Shown here piece by piece: positions 26,921 through 36,006 of a stretch of 64,000 nucleotides of DNA. Numbering within the stretch: position 1 is the stretch's first letter; every line of letters begins with the position of its first letter. Where the stretch lies: the NCBI GenBank assembly GCA_964488865.1, contig CAZAWR010000006.1, forward strand, positions 62,001 to 126,000. Reading direction: 5' to 3'. This DNA comes from MWCO01 sp964488865. Its GTDB lineage: Bacteria > Myxococcota_A > Polyangia > Polyangiales > Polyangiaceae. Position numbers and translations under genes: made by a program. The notes beneath the pieces were generated by a model, which saw nothing but the letters and a program-made list of their open reading frames with translations, searched no databases and was not told the origin of the DNA.

Positions 26921-28822
26921 TCACCGGAGCGAGCATTCCGAGACTCCGCAATGAGGCGTCGCGACGATCCTCAGCACACCGTCCGAGCGCGCGCCGTCGC
27001 ATTGCAGCGGAGCAGTTGCCGGCTCAAGAACCTGCCCGAGTGCCGCGCGGACGCGCATGTCCCCACAGGGAGCCCCGAGAAGCGGCACTTCTACGACCTG
27101 CTTCTCTGAAGATGGGTCGACCGCAAGAGTCCGGGTCCACTCCATTCGGTCGAGGAGGCCCCAGCCCCAAGCCACCTCCAGGCTTCCCCCTCTTCCCTCA
27201 GGAATTAAGATTTGGAGCGTCGTCGGGCACCCGTCGAAGTGACCAAGCAGCAAGCCACCCCTTCGGACCTCGGGGCGATATCCCCATTCGACAAAACGGT
27301 CAGCATCCGAAGGGCTTCCCCACAGGATAACGTCTTCGAAGGGCGGACCGTACGACGCTAGCTCCTGAAGGATGGCGAGCCGCTCTGACCCGGATGGTTT
27401 GGACATGGCCCGAACCCAAAGGTCTCGCCTGTTGGGGACGCGCGGAAAAGCGAAAACCGTCTCGGGAGTGACCACGAAAGGATGAAGCCTCGGCTGCAGC
27501 GCAAACACGTAAGGGACAACGCCCCCCTGCTGCACGGCGTAGAGCGCGCCGAGGTTCAGCAGCGGTTCCACGTAGTAGACATGGTTGGCAAGGAGGAACG
27601 AGTGGGCCCCGCACTTGGTGTCGAGCACGATGGGCAGGCGCGGTCCCCCTCGCAGGCGGGTGTCGTCCAGGCCGGACAGCGCCTCATCGCAAGCGCCGCG
27701 TAGGCTTCGGTGCAACCATCCCGACCAGACGACGGAAGAGAGAACGAACACAGCCACCACGGCGCGCACACCCTTCACCCAGGACAACGGGAGCCTTTCA
27801 ATTCCCAAAAAGGAAATGCCCAGAACGACCGCCACGGGCAGGAACCGAGGGCTCAGGAACTCCCAGCGTCCTCGCACGTGAAGGGGCAGGAGAACGGCGG
27901 CAAGCAGCAACGCGGCGGCAGCGAGGACGAGGGGCATTTCGGGTTGGCGCTGTTCGCCACGTCGAGTCCTTCGGGCCGCGTCCACCGTACCCGCAAGCGC
28001 CACGATGAGGATGGGCCAGGCCTTCCAGACGGGACCAGGAACGTGCAGGTAGACGAGATAGGCAACGCGCTTGGGCACGCTCGGCCAGAACGATCCAAGA
28101 GCCGCCAGGGATTCGGCGTGAAGCGGCTCGGACAGCAATCCGTAGGTATACAGGGCGATCGCGACGGGGAGCACGCCGACGACACCCAGGGTCACGAAGC
28201 GGCGCAACCGATTCGGGGCGCAATTCAACGCGACAACGAGCAGGAGGACGAAGCCGGAGATGGCGGCGCAGAAAACGTGCGAGACGGCCTGAACCAGCAG
28301 GAGACCTCCGATCCCAGCCGTTCGCGCCGGAGACCACGGGGAGGGGCGAAGCGCCAGGGCAAGGACGAAGAATCCGATTCCAGTAGCCAAGACGAACGAG
28401 AAGAAGCCCATGTACAAGGCCCACGGGAGGGCCAGCGCGAAGCCTAAGAGACCCAGGGGACGTCGTCCGGGGTGAACCGACACTACAAGGGTGCGAGCGC
28501 CCCACGCATAGACCAAGACGATGATGCTGAGCGCCACGCGCAAAGCATCTCGCCACGGCAAGACCATTTCCAGGGGACCGAACAGGAGATCGAACCCCAA
28601 CGCGGTCAGCGGCCGCCCCAACTCGTAGTAGAACGGATACGCGGTTGGGCCATGGCCGAAGTGGTTGCCGACGTGCGCCAGGTAGATGTGGTGGGGACCG
28701 TCGTGGGTCGGGAGGTAGTCGACCGTCCAGACGGTGGCGATGAGCAGGACCGACGCCAGCACTTCGAGCAGCAGGTCCCACGAGAAGGGACCCGTTCGTG
28801 CGGGGCTGGGGGACTCCTCCAT
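26921..28822 (-). CDS. Polytopic membrane protein, GT-C-like
   Basis: A 633-residue protein with start at MEESPSPARTG (an upstream in-frame ATG exists at 28906). About 11 hydrophobic helices are visible. An acidic/His first loop THDGPHHIYLAHVGNHFGHG mirrors the DE..H pattern of the neighbouring membrane proteins. The C-terminal ~200 residues form a soluble domain (GSPSDADRFVEWGYRPEVRR). It diverges from the sulfatase-like gene with a 107-base shared promoter region, suggesting joint expression. Function not known; oligosaccharide or surface-polymer transfer is the best guess. Confidence 0.7.
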   Translation of the reverse strand: MEESPSPARTGPFSWDLLLEVLASVLLIATVWTVDYLPTHDGPHHIYLAHVGNHFGHGPTAYPFYYELGRPLTALGFDLLFGPLEMVLPWRDALRVALSIIVLVYAWGARTLVVSVHPGRRPLGLLGFALALPWALYMGFFSFVLATGIGFFVLALALRPSPWSPARTAGIGGLLLVQAVSHVFCAAISGFVLLLVVALNCAPNRLRRFVTLGVVGVLPVAIALYTYGLLSEPLHAESLAALGSFWPSVPKRVAYLVYLHVPGPVWKAWPILIVALAGTVDAARRTRRGEQRQPEMPLVLAAAALLLAAVLLPLHVRGRWEFLSPRFLPVAVVLGISFLGIERLPLSWVKGVRAVVAVFVLSSVVWSGWLHRSLRGACDEALSGLDDTRLRGGPRLPIVLDTKCGAHSFLLANHVYYVEPLLNLGALYAVQQGGVVPYVFALQPRLHPFVVTPETVFAFPRVPNRRDLWVRAMSKPSGSERLAILQELASYGPPFEDVILWGSPSDADRFVEWGYRPEVRRGGLLLGHFDGCPTTLQILIPEGRGGSLEVAWGWGLLDRMEWTRTLAVDPSSEKQVVEVPLLGAPCGDMRVRAALGQVLEPATAPLQCDGARSDGVLRIVATPHCGVSECSLR

Positions 28823-28929
28823 TGCGACCGATGGTAGGCGGCGGCCCTGCCTGCGTCCAGGCGGCATCTCAGCTGCGTGGACCGTCGAGCTTGCCTTCGG
28901 CAACACATTGGTTTCTTCTGCGAACCGGG

Positions 28930-30990
28930 ATGAGTTCTCCCGACTCCGACCACGTCAAGAGACAGAGCGGCGGCGACTTCAAGGAGCGGCTGTTGGTTTG
29001 GGTTGCGAGTGCATGCCTGGCCGGGCTCATCCTGGGCATCGCCGATGTGTTGACGATGACGGCGATCTACTCGGGCGTCGTCAGCATGCCGTTGGGAGCC
29101 ATCCTGTTGTGGGCGCAAAGCTCTGGCCTGTTCGTCTTGCTTGCGCTCCTTGCCGTGCCGTTGTTGACCGTCCTCGATCGTCACGCGGCGCAATTCGCGC
29201 CACCGGTCACGACGTGGTTGGCTGGTATCGTTCTCGCTATCACGCTGACCACGGTGACAGCGGTCGTGACCTCGTTGGTCGACGTCAGCTCACTCGAGTT
29301 TCCGGAAGAGGTACGCCTGGCGCTTGATGTCGGGTGGGCCGGATCAATCCTGTTGGCCATTCTGCTGTTCGACCCACTGCGCACCTTCCTCGTTCGGCGT
29401 TTCCCAGCGCGGCTGGAGTTGCCCTTGCGCACTGGAATGCTCGGGGCCGCAGCTCTGTGTGCAGTGGCAGCGTGCCACACGCTGCTCGCAGCCATCCATC
29501 AGCTAGACGCAGCTGTTTTCCTGGGTGGGGTTGCCGCGTGGCTGATGTCTGCTGCCGTTGCTCCCCTTCTTCGGTCATCGTCGAGGAAACAGAAGGCGGT
29601 GATCGTAGTCTTGGCTGGGGGCGTGGCGACCGCAGGTCTACACATGCCGGGAGATGCTCGCGATCACGCGCGCTACATGCTCTACTCCCACGGTGCGGGG
29701 ACCGCGCGACTTGCCCAGGCGTTGCGCGACCTTGTGGACGTCGACGGGGACGGAAGTGCGAGCACGTGGCTTGGGGGAGCAGACTGCGCGGAGGGGGATC
29801 CGGGTGTCGGACCCGGAGTCAAGGAAATCGTGGGGGATGGGATCGATCAGGATTGCAGGGGCGGAGACGCGGTAGCGCCCCAGCCGTTGCCCCCCCCGGC
29901 CATCCCTGCCCACTGCTACCCACCGAACGAGAAGCTGTCGGTGCTTCTGATCGTGGTGGACGCGCTTCGCCCCGACTACGTCACGCCAGGTCTCATGCCT
30001 GGGGTCACAGAGCTCGCAAGGGCTTCGACCATGTTCGGTCACGCGTATTCTCCCACGGCACTTACCTTGACGAGCTTCCCATCCCTGCTGAGTGCCCAGA
30101 CGCTATCCGACATGCTTCCCATGAACGTCGTCACGGAAGATGAGTTTCACGTTGACGCCACTCTGCCTGAACACTTCGCGAGGACTGGCTATCGCACCGC
30201 AGTCTTCAGCCATCTCGAGAACCATGAGTTCTCCAACCGAGGGTTCGGTTCCCGCAACGACTACTGGCACGATCGGTCCCTACCGAACGTCAAGTTTGAC
30301 CTCACCACCGCGACGATGGCGAGGGGTGTACTCGACTACTGGGCTCGAAATCCCGAGCAACCAGCTTTCGTTCTGCTTCACCTCTCCGACGTCCATGCCG
30401 CCTACCCGGCGGGGCTCGAGGAGAACCGCAAGGTCAACGCCCGCGAAGCCTACGCGCTGGGTGCAAGCTACCTCGACCTTCACTTGCAGCAGTTGTTCGC
30501 AAGAATGCAGCAGCAGGACCTGATGAAGAAGACCGTCATCATCGTGACGTCGGACCATGGCGAGGAACTCGCTGCGAGGGGACGCCACGGGCACGGGCAC
30601 AACACGTACGAGGAAGGGATCCGGGTGCCACTCATCATCTGGGCACCGAATTGCCGGCAGTTGGCGGTCTCCCAGCCCGTCTCCACACGACAGTTGGGCC
30701 CTACGCTGGGTGCCCTCACCGGAGTGCACGTACCGGGTATGGGGTTGTTCGAGAGCCAAGGGCTGCCCGTGGTTACGGAGGGGGCAATGCGCTCTACGCT
30801 GCACTTGAAGCGCGCGGTTGTTCACGAACGCCTGAAGTTGGTCGTGGATGTGCCCAACGGGGGGCGAGTCCTCTTCGATCTCGAGCGAGACCCGGGTGAG
30901 GAGACCAACATCAACGGGGTCGACCGGGAGGCAACGGAGCGTATGGAAGCCGCCTACCAGCGCTGGCTGGATTCCCCCGGTCATCGCTAG
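28930..30990 (+). CDS. Membrane-anchored sulfatase-like protein with MopE-type Asp-rich insert
   Basis: Of 686 residues, the first ~215 carry about six membrane helices. Residues ~269-311 read VDVDGDGSASTW then GGADCAEGDPGVGPGVKEIVG and DGIDQDC, the Asp-rich pattern seen in MopE-like proteins. From ~334 the alkaline-phosphatase/sulfatase fold begins: LLIVVDALRPDY (metal ligand D344), then SPTALTLTSFPSLLSAQ, where T379 stands at the position of the formylglycine Cys, and later IVTSDHGEELAARGRHGHGH. A Thr nucleophile is typical of phosphoethanolamine and phosphoglycerol transferases (LtaS/EptA type) rather than true sulfatases. Acts outside the inner membrane. Substrate unknown. Confidence 0.85.
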   Translation: MSSPDSDHVKRQSGGDFKERLLVWVASACLAGLILGIADVLTMTAIYSGVVSMPLGAILLWAQSSGLFVLLALLAVPLLTVLDRHAAQFAPPVTTWLAGIVLAITLTTVTAVVTSLVDVSSLEFPEEVRLALDVGWAGSILLAILLFDPLRTFLVRRFPARLELPLRTGMLGAAALCAVAACHTLLAAIHQLDAAVFLGGVAAWLMSAAVAPLLRSSSRKQKAVIVVLAGGVATAGLHMPGDARDHARYMLYSHGAGTARLAQALRDLVDVDGDGSASTWLGGADCAEGDPGVGPGVKEIVGDGIDQDCRGGDAVAPQPLPPPAIPAHCYPPNEKLSVLLIVVDALRPDYVTPGLMPGVTELARASTMFGHAYSPTALTLTSFPSLLSAQTLSDMLPMNVVTEDEFHVDATLPEHFARTGYRTAVFSHLENHEFSNRGFGSRNDYWHDRSLPNVKFDLTTATMARGVLDYWARNPEQPAFVLLHLSDVHAAYPAGLEENRKVNAREAYALGASYLDLHLQQLFARMQQQDLMKKTVIIVTSDHGEELAARGRHGHGHNTYEEGIRVPLIIWAPNCRQLAVSQPVSTRQLGPTLGALTGVHVPGMGLFESQGLPVVTEGAMRSTLHLKRAVVHERLKLVVDVPNGGRVLFDLERDPGEETNINGVDREATERMEAAYQRWLDSPGHR

Positions 30991-31006
30991 TCAGTCGAAC
31001 GCCGAC

Positions 31007-31345
31007 CTACCTCACCTGCACGACCACACTCGGAGGGTCGTTGCCGATCCGCTGCCACACTTCGATGGCGTCCCCTTCCTCAGCAGCCACGCGGATGTCA
31101 AAGGCGCCTTTGCCGGTTGCGAGCCCCACCACACCCCCACCGGTGCGGTTGTTGAAGCAAGTCACCAGCGCGTAGGGTTCCACCGCGGTCTGCAACCCGG
31201 TCACACGCGCTTCCCCGTTGGCGGGATCCATCTGCGCCACGATGGAGCCTTCCGACGGGGGCGGGAGGGGGAGCGTGGGCGTGTTGCAACCAGCCGCCCA
31301 CACGCAAGCCAGCGCACCGAGCGTGATTCGTAGGGTCGTTCTCAT
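31007..31345 (-). CDS. Small hypothetical lipoprotein
   Basis: A 112-residue protein with start at MRTTLRITLG (an in-frame codon at 31369 adds eight residues). Hydrophobic core and lipobox WAAGC are clear. Residues ~35-112 read as one beta-sandwich: SIVAQMDPANGEARVTGLQ, ALVTCFNNRTGGGVVGLATG, then FDIRVAAEEGDAIEVWQR and VVVQVR. It looks like a carboxypeptidase-regulatory or Ig-type domain. The gene converges on the sulfatase gene and diverges from the membrane protein gene at 31530. Confidence 0.7.
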   Translation of the reverse strand: MRTTLRITLGALACVWAAGCNTPTLPLPPPSEGSIVAQMDPANGEARVTGLQTAVEPYALVTCFNNRTGGGVVGLATGKGAFDIRVAAEEGDAIEVWQRIGNDPPSVVVQVR

Positions 31346-31529
31346 GTTCACCTGGGATGCTTCCGTCAATCTAGCACATCGCCTGCGACGGCAAACCCGA
31401 CACCCCTCGCCCGCTGCGTCACCAGCCGCCGCGACGAGACCTCGGATCCTGAGTGCACTTCACGTGAGATTTCGGCTCATTGACTACGATTGACCCTCGT
31501 TGGCCGCGCCCGCATCATGTCCGTTGCCT

Positions 31530-33200
31530 ATGGCGACACGCCCATCCCGTCGCGATCTCTCGTGGATCATCATCACGTCCGCCTGTGCGTGCTGGCTCTT
31601 CGCTATCGAAATCTGGGACTGGGACGACTGGTGGCACCTCGGGACGGGCCGGTGGATCGTAGAGAATGGGGCGATCCCCTCTGCGGACCCCTTCTCCTAC
31701 ACGGCGGCCGGACAGCCCATGATCGGACTTCCGTGGCTCGCAGAGGTCGCGCTGTTCGGCGCCTATGATATCGCGGGTTCAGCCGGGCTCGTGACCCTGC
31801 AGATCATCTGTGCTTTCGCGACACTCTGCCTCGTCGGGATGACGCTTCGAGAGCTCGACGTCGACCCACGGCTGACGGCTGGGCACATACTGCTGACGGC
31901 CTTCCTCGTACAAGAGCGGTACGCGCGAGCGCGACCAGAAACGATCGCGGCGGTGTTCCTAGCAGCAGGGATCTGGCTTGCCGTTCGGTGGTGGCGAAGA
32001 AATGATCGCTCCATTGTCGGTCTGGCTCCACTCACCTTGCTATGGATACCGACTCACGCGAGTGCGACGCTAGCTCCCGTTCTCTTGGGGCTGGTGATCG
32101 CAGCGATGGCCCTCAACCAGCGCCAGCGATTGCTCTTGCCCGTCGCCACGATGGCGGTGGTACTGGCCGCGTTCGGGCTCACCCAGACGGGACGAGAGCT
32201 CGTTGAGCTCGGCCTTCGTGCAAGTCGCAGCGCGAGTCCGGTTGCCATCGGGATCACGGAGGAGTGGCGTCGCCCCACGCTCGCGGACGGCTCGATCTGG
32301 ATCCCACTGCTGCTGACACTCGCGAGTGTGGCCGCCTGCGCGAGACGCAAACGTGATGCCGCGCTGCCGATCGGTCTTGCTCTGGTCGGTTTGTTCCTCG
32401 CCGGACGGTCCATTCGTCACATCGCCCCCGCGGTTCTGCTCTCGATCCCAGCGTGGGGCCTTGCTGCCAGCCACCTGCGAGCGTGGTTGCTGCATCGACC
32501 CTGGCCGCTTGCCGATCGAGTTCTCCCCTGGACCCTCGGGCTGGGTCTGTCCCTCGGCCACATCGGCCTCTCCCCGCTGGAGAACAACCGAGTGGCCTTT
32601 GGCTTCGGCGTCGTGGAGGATAGGTTTCCGTCGGACTCGGTCGATGTGCTCGATAGCCTGCCGCCTGGTCGAACGATTCACGAGATGCACTTCGGAGGCT
32701 ACCTGATCTGGCGGAAGGTCCCCGTGTTCTGGGACGGGAGAACGGTCAGCCTTTACACGGACCAACAGATCGTCGACTTCTTCCTCCCGGCCGAGAGGGA
32801 CGAGGCTTCGCTCGAGCGGGTGGCGGATCACTTCGGCGTCAAGTACGGGTTGTCGACGATCGAGTCCCCTCTGGGCGCGCTGATGATGACCTCCAACGAC
32901 TGGATCCCCGTGCTGCATGGTCGTGCGGCCACGGTGTACGTCCGACGAAAGCATGCTTCCGAGCTCGCGGACGCAGGGGTCCCGCTGCTGACGACGTTGC
33001 GCTTCACGCCAAGCTGGCGTTGGAACGAGCACTGGTATGGGCGCGTGCTGTCCGATCCGGTAGGTCGCGCGGACCTGTTGCGGGCGATCCGTCACCAGCA
33101 GGGTCGAACTCCGAAAGCACCTGCGCTTCGAGGCGTTCTGCAGTTCCTCGAGGGTCGCGACCCCGACTTCTACGCTTCCCTCGCCGTGGCGCCTCCCTGA
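31530..33200 (+). CDS. Polytopic membrane protein, GT-C-like
   Basis: 556 residues from the ATG at 31530 (a TTG at 31500 would add ten). Ten to eleven hydrophobic helices are visible. The first loop carries WDWDDWWHLGTGRWIVENGA, an acidic pair with neighbouring aromatics as in GT-C enzymes. It is followed by IPSADPFSYTAAGQPMIGLPW, a widespread signature of bacterial membrane proteins of unknown function that precede a C-terminal soluble domain (HEMHFGGYLIWRKVPVFWDGR onward). I cannot assign a substrate. It leads into the phosphodiester-glycosidase-like gene 77 bases downstream on the same strand. Confidence 0.75.
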   Translation: MATRPSRRDLSWIIITSACACWLFAIEIWDWDDWWHLGTGRWIVENGAIPSADPFSYTAAGQPMIGLPWLAEVALFGAYDIAGSAGLVTLQIICAFATLCLVGMTLRELDVDPRLTAGHILLTAFLVQERYARARPETIAAVFLAAGIWLAVRWWRRNDRSIVGLAPLTLLWIPTHASATLAPVLLGLVIAAMALNQRQRLLLPVATMAVVLAAFGLTQTGRELVELGLRASRSASPVAIGITEEWRRPTLADGSIWIPLLLTLASVAACARRKRDAALPIGLALVGLFLAGRSIRHIAPAVLLSIPAWGLAASHLRAWLLHRPWPLADRVLPWTLGLGLSLGHIGLSPLENNRVAFGFGVVEDRFPSDSVDVLDSLPPGRTIHEMHFGGYLIWRKVPVFWDGRTVSLYTDQQIVDFFLPAERDEASLERVADHFGVKYGLSTIESPLGALMMTSNDWIPVLHGRAATVYVRRKHASELADAGVPLLTTLRFTPSWRWNEHWYGRVLSDPVGRADLLRAIRHQQGRTPKAPALRGVLQFLEGRDPDFYASLAVAPP

Positions 33201-33277
33201 CGCGCCGATACGCCGCAAGCAAGTGGCGCCAGCCCAGGGAAGATGCTAGGCGCAGGGGACGTTTTCGTCTCAAGGCC

Positions 33278-35827
33278 ATGCCCGACTTCCGCACCGCCCT
33301 CCGACAGCTACCCTGGAAACCCGTCCCCTGGGCCCTCGCCTTGGCGCTCCTTGGCACCGGCGCCACATGCAGCCCCGTGGACCGCGAGGAAGATCCGCGG
33401 GGCGCCATCGTGGCCGCCCTCGCGCGCGACGGCCTCATCGCAGCCCTCGATGACGTCCACCTCTTCCGGCAACCGACCACCTTCGGGACCACCCAGGGAA
33501 TCGTCCGCGCGTGGAAGCGTGGCGAGCCGGCCGACATCTATCATTTCCGCGCAAAGATGACCTCGGGGGGCGCTGTCGTGGGCGAGCCCGCGCTCTTCAA
33601 CCTGACCGCCACCCCGGCGGACGAAGGCCCCTTCAAGGTCAGCGGTCGCAGGGTTGCCTTCGCTGTCCGTGCCCCCGCCGGCACCATCGGCGTCCGGGTG
33701 CTCGACCTCCGAGGAGAGGGCCCTCTCGACGGCGCGTGGTCCCGCAAAGCGCGCATGCAGAACGCGGTGACCAACCTCCAGCAAACCGGGCAAACCGAGG
33801 GCGTCCGATCCGAGTTCTGGGCTATCGATCCACCGATGGACGAGATCGATGTCGCGCTCACTCCCGACGCATGGCTCGAGGTGCGCTCGAATGGCTCGAT
33901 TGCCCGTGTGCCGGCCGAGGGAGGCCGCGCGATCGGCGACATCCCCAACCTCGAGCACCGTCCTTCCACCAAGGGCCGGCCCGGAAACGTGGTCACCTGG
34001 GCCGTCGACCGCGTGCGGTCCATGCCCTGGTTCGGCGACGATCGAATGCAGATGCTGAAGACCGTCGCCTTCAGCGTGCTCGACGTGTACCGCCGGGCGG
34101 AGACCTCGGTGCTCGGGGACAGCTCGGCGGAGGAGATCGCGGAGGACCTCGGAGGGATCGCGTCGCGCAATCCACCCACCACGTTTACGGACCCAGAGAC
34201 GGGATGGCCTCCCGCGCCCATCAAACCGTTCCTCAGCAAGCCGATGGAAGGCGAGGGACAGTGGATCCCGCTGGAGAACGACCCCTTCATCCGGATGAAC
34301 CCCGGTGTGCCGGCTGCGTTCCTCACCTCGTTCGTGCGAACCGACCTGAAGCGTAGCTACACGCGCATCTACGTGACGCTCTGGGACCCGAGGCAGGTCG
34401 AGCTGCACATGATGGCGGGGTCGGTGGAGCCGAAGGGTGCATCGGGCGAGGCGGGGCCCGGCATGATCCCGCGTCGTCCCGAGTTGATGAAGCGCCTCGT
34501 GGGCGGCCTGAATGGCGGGTTCCAAGCACTGCACGGCGAATGGGGCATGATGGGCGACGGCGTCATCTACCTCCCCCCCAAGCCGTACGCGGCGACCGTG
34601 GCGGAGATGCGCGACGGCTTCACGGGCTTCGGCACCTGGCCGAACGATCCGGTGATCCCACCGACGATCCAGTCGTACCGACAGAACCTGACGCCGCTCG
34701 TGATGGATGGGACGATCAACCCGTACAAGCGCGGGTGGTGGGGTGGAACGCCGCCGGAGTGGGAGGACCGCGTGCACACCACGCGCACGGGGATATGCCT
34801 GACGCAGGAGGGGTTCATTGCGTTCCTGTACGGCAACGAGATCGACGTGATGCCCCTGGCGCAGGCGATGATCCAGACGCGGTGCCAGTACGGCATGCAC
34901 ATGGACATGAACCCTGGTCACACAGGACTCGAGTTCTACAAGGTGGCGCCCACCGGGACGTTGCCAGACCTGGGGCGACCGCTTGACAAGAAGTGGGAAG
35001 CTGAAGGGCCCGTTCCGTACATGGAGGGCTGGGAGTTCCGAGCGCGCCGCATGGTGCGGTTTATGGGACTGATGAACTTCCCGCGCTACATCCAACGCGA
35101 AACGCGGGACTACTTCTACCTGACCCTTCGGCCCGTGCTACCAGGAGCTGATCTCACGCTCGGGGAAGGCACGGAGCTCAAGTGGCGCACGACCGGGCTT
35201 CCCCAGCACGGGTTCCCGTACGCGGTGGCGACGTCGCACGTGCAGCCCGACGCAACCCGCCCGGACACGAAGGCGCTTCTTGTCAAGCTGGATCCGCGAG
35301 CACTGCGACTCGCGACCGGTGCCGACGACAAGGTGGTGGTCTCGATATCGAACGCCAACCCGGTGGCGAACCAACCTACGTTGTGGATGTCCGACCGGTC
35401 TTGCGCGATCGCGTCGTCCCAGGTGGACGGGGCGGTGCCGGTGGTGTCGGGGGTGGTGCCGGGGTCGCCGGGCGCGGCGGATGCGGTGGCAGGCTTGGGA
35501 GTTCAGGACGACGACGGGATGCTCGTGTACATCGAGGTCCAGGAGGGGCGTCGACCCGGCGCCGACGGCGCCATGCTCACGGGAATGCTGGAAAAGCTTG
35601 GATGCTCGTCTCGGCTACTCCTGACGCAACCGCTGTTGCCGTCGTTCGGTCATCGGGCGAAGGAGGGGCAGCGGTTCGAGCGGGAGGTGCAGTTTGTGAG
35701 GATCGATGCACCCGGGGCGAGGCGGATCTTCGAGTCCACGCCCGTGGTCGAGCCTGGTGAGTGGGCGCCCCTGCAAGCGCGGCGGATCCGGTACTTCAAG
35801 AAGCCGAAGGAGGAGGCAGACGAGTAG
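33278..35827 (+). CDS. Secreted phosphodiester-glycosidase-like (NAGPA-type) protein
   Basis: 849 residues from the ATG at 33278; the longer frame upstream overlaps the previous gene and lacks a signal. Signal peptide MPDFRTALRQLPWK plus a hydrophobic core ends in GTGATCS, a possible lipobox. The middle has LVGGLNGGFQALHGEWGMMG (about residue 408) and TGICLTQEGFIAFLYGN followed by CQYGMHMDMNPGHTG. This fits the phosphodiester glycosidase (NAGPA, PF09992) pattern, in which the family's late LDGGGS-like loop is here MDMNPGHTG. The family cleaves sugar phosphodiesters. Long N- and C-terminal parts are unique. Assignment is moderate. Confidence 0.6.
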   Translation: MPDFRTALRQLPWKPVPWALALALLGTGATCSPVDREEDPRGAIVAALARDGLIAALDDVHLFRQPTTFGTTQGIVRAWKRGEPADIYHFRAKMTSGGAVVGEPALFNLTATPADEGPFKVSGRRVAFAVRAPAGTIGVRVLDLRGEGPLDGAWSRKARMQNAVTNLQQTGQTEGVRSEFWAIDPPMDEIDVALTPDAWLEVRSNGSIARVPAEGGRAIGDIPNLEHRPSTKGRPGNVVTWAVDRVRSMPWFGDDRMQMLKTVAFSVLDVYRRAETSVLGDSSAEEIAEDLGGIASRNPPTTFTDPETGWPPAPIKPFLSKPMEGEGQWIPLENDPFIRMNPGVPAAFLTSFVRTDLKRSYTRIYVTLWDPRQVELHMMAGSVEPKGASGEAGPGMIPRRPELMKRLVGGLNGGFQALHGEWGMMGDGVIYLPPKPYAATVAEMRDGFTGFGTWPNDPVIPPTIQSYRQNLTPLVMDGTINPYKRGWWGGTPPEWEDRVHTTRTGICLTQEGFIAFLYGNEIDVMPLAQAMIQTRCQYGMHMDMNPGHTGLEFYKVAPTGTLPDLGRPLDKKWEAEGPVPYMEGWEFRARRMVRFMGLMNFPRYIQRETRDYFYLTLRPVLPGADLTLGEGTELKWRTTGLPQHGFPYAVATSHVQPDATRPDTKALLVKLDPRALRLATGADDKVVVSISNANPVANQPTLWMSDRSCAIASSQVDGAVPVVSGVVPGSPGAADAVAGLGVQDDDGMLVYIEVQEGRRPGADGAMLTGMLEKLGCSSRLLLTQPLLPSFGHRAKEGQRFEREVQFVRIDAPGARRIFESTPVVEPGEWAPLQARRIRYFKKPKEEADE

Positions 35828-35927
35828 GACCGCGCCTCCGCCACCTGCCCTTCACGAACCCCGACGGTCACGCCCATCGCAGCAAAATATTGTCAGGCTG
35901 CACAGGACGTATCCATGTCACCCGAGA

Positions 35928-35957
35928 TTGACCTTGCTTGCGGTCGCGCGGTACAAG
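35928..35957 (+). promoter_or_regulatory. Candidate sigma70-type promoter for the PEGA kinase gene
   Basis: TTGACC (35928-35933) and TACAAG (35952-35957) are 18 bases apart in the gap before the kinase gene; they match the vegetative consensus at 5 of 6 and 4 of 6 positions. A start near 35964 would leave a leader of ~43 bases to the GTG at 36007. Pattern match only. Confidence 0.4.
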
Positions 35958-36006
35958 CTTCATCGCGCGTACGTGTAGCAAGACGCGCGCCCCTGGAGTT
36001 TCGCTG

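Noticed and set aside
33308..35095. 595-residue frame antisense to the NAGPA-like gene
   Set aside because: His/Arg-rich shadow composition; the sense strand has a signal peptide and motifs.
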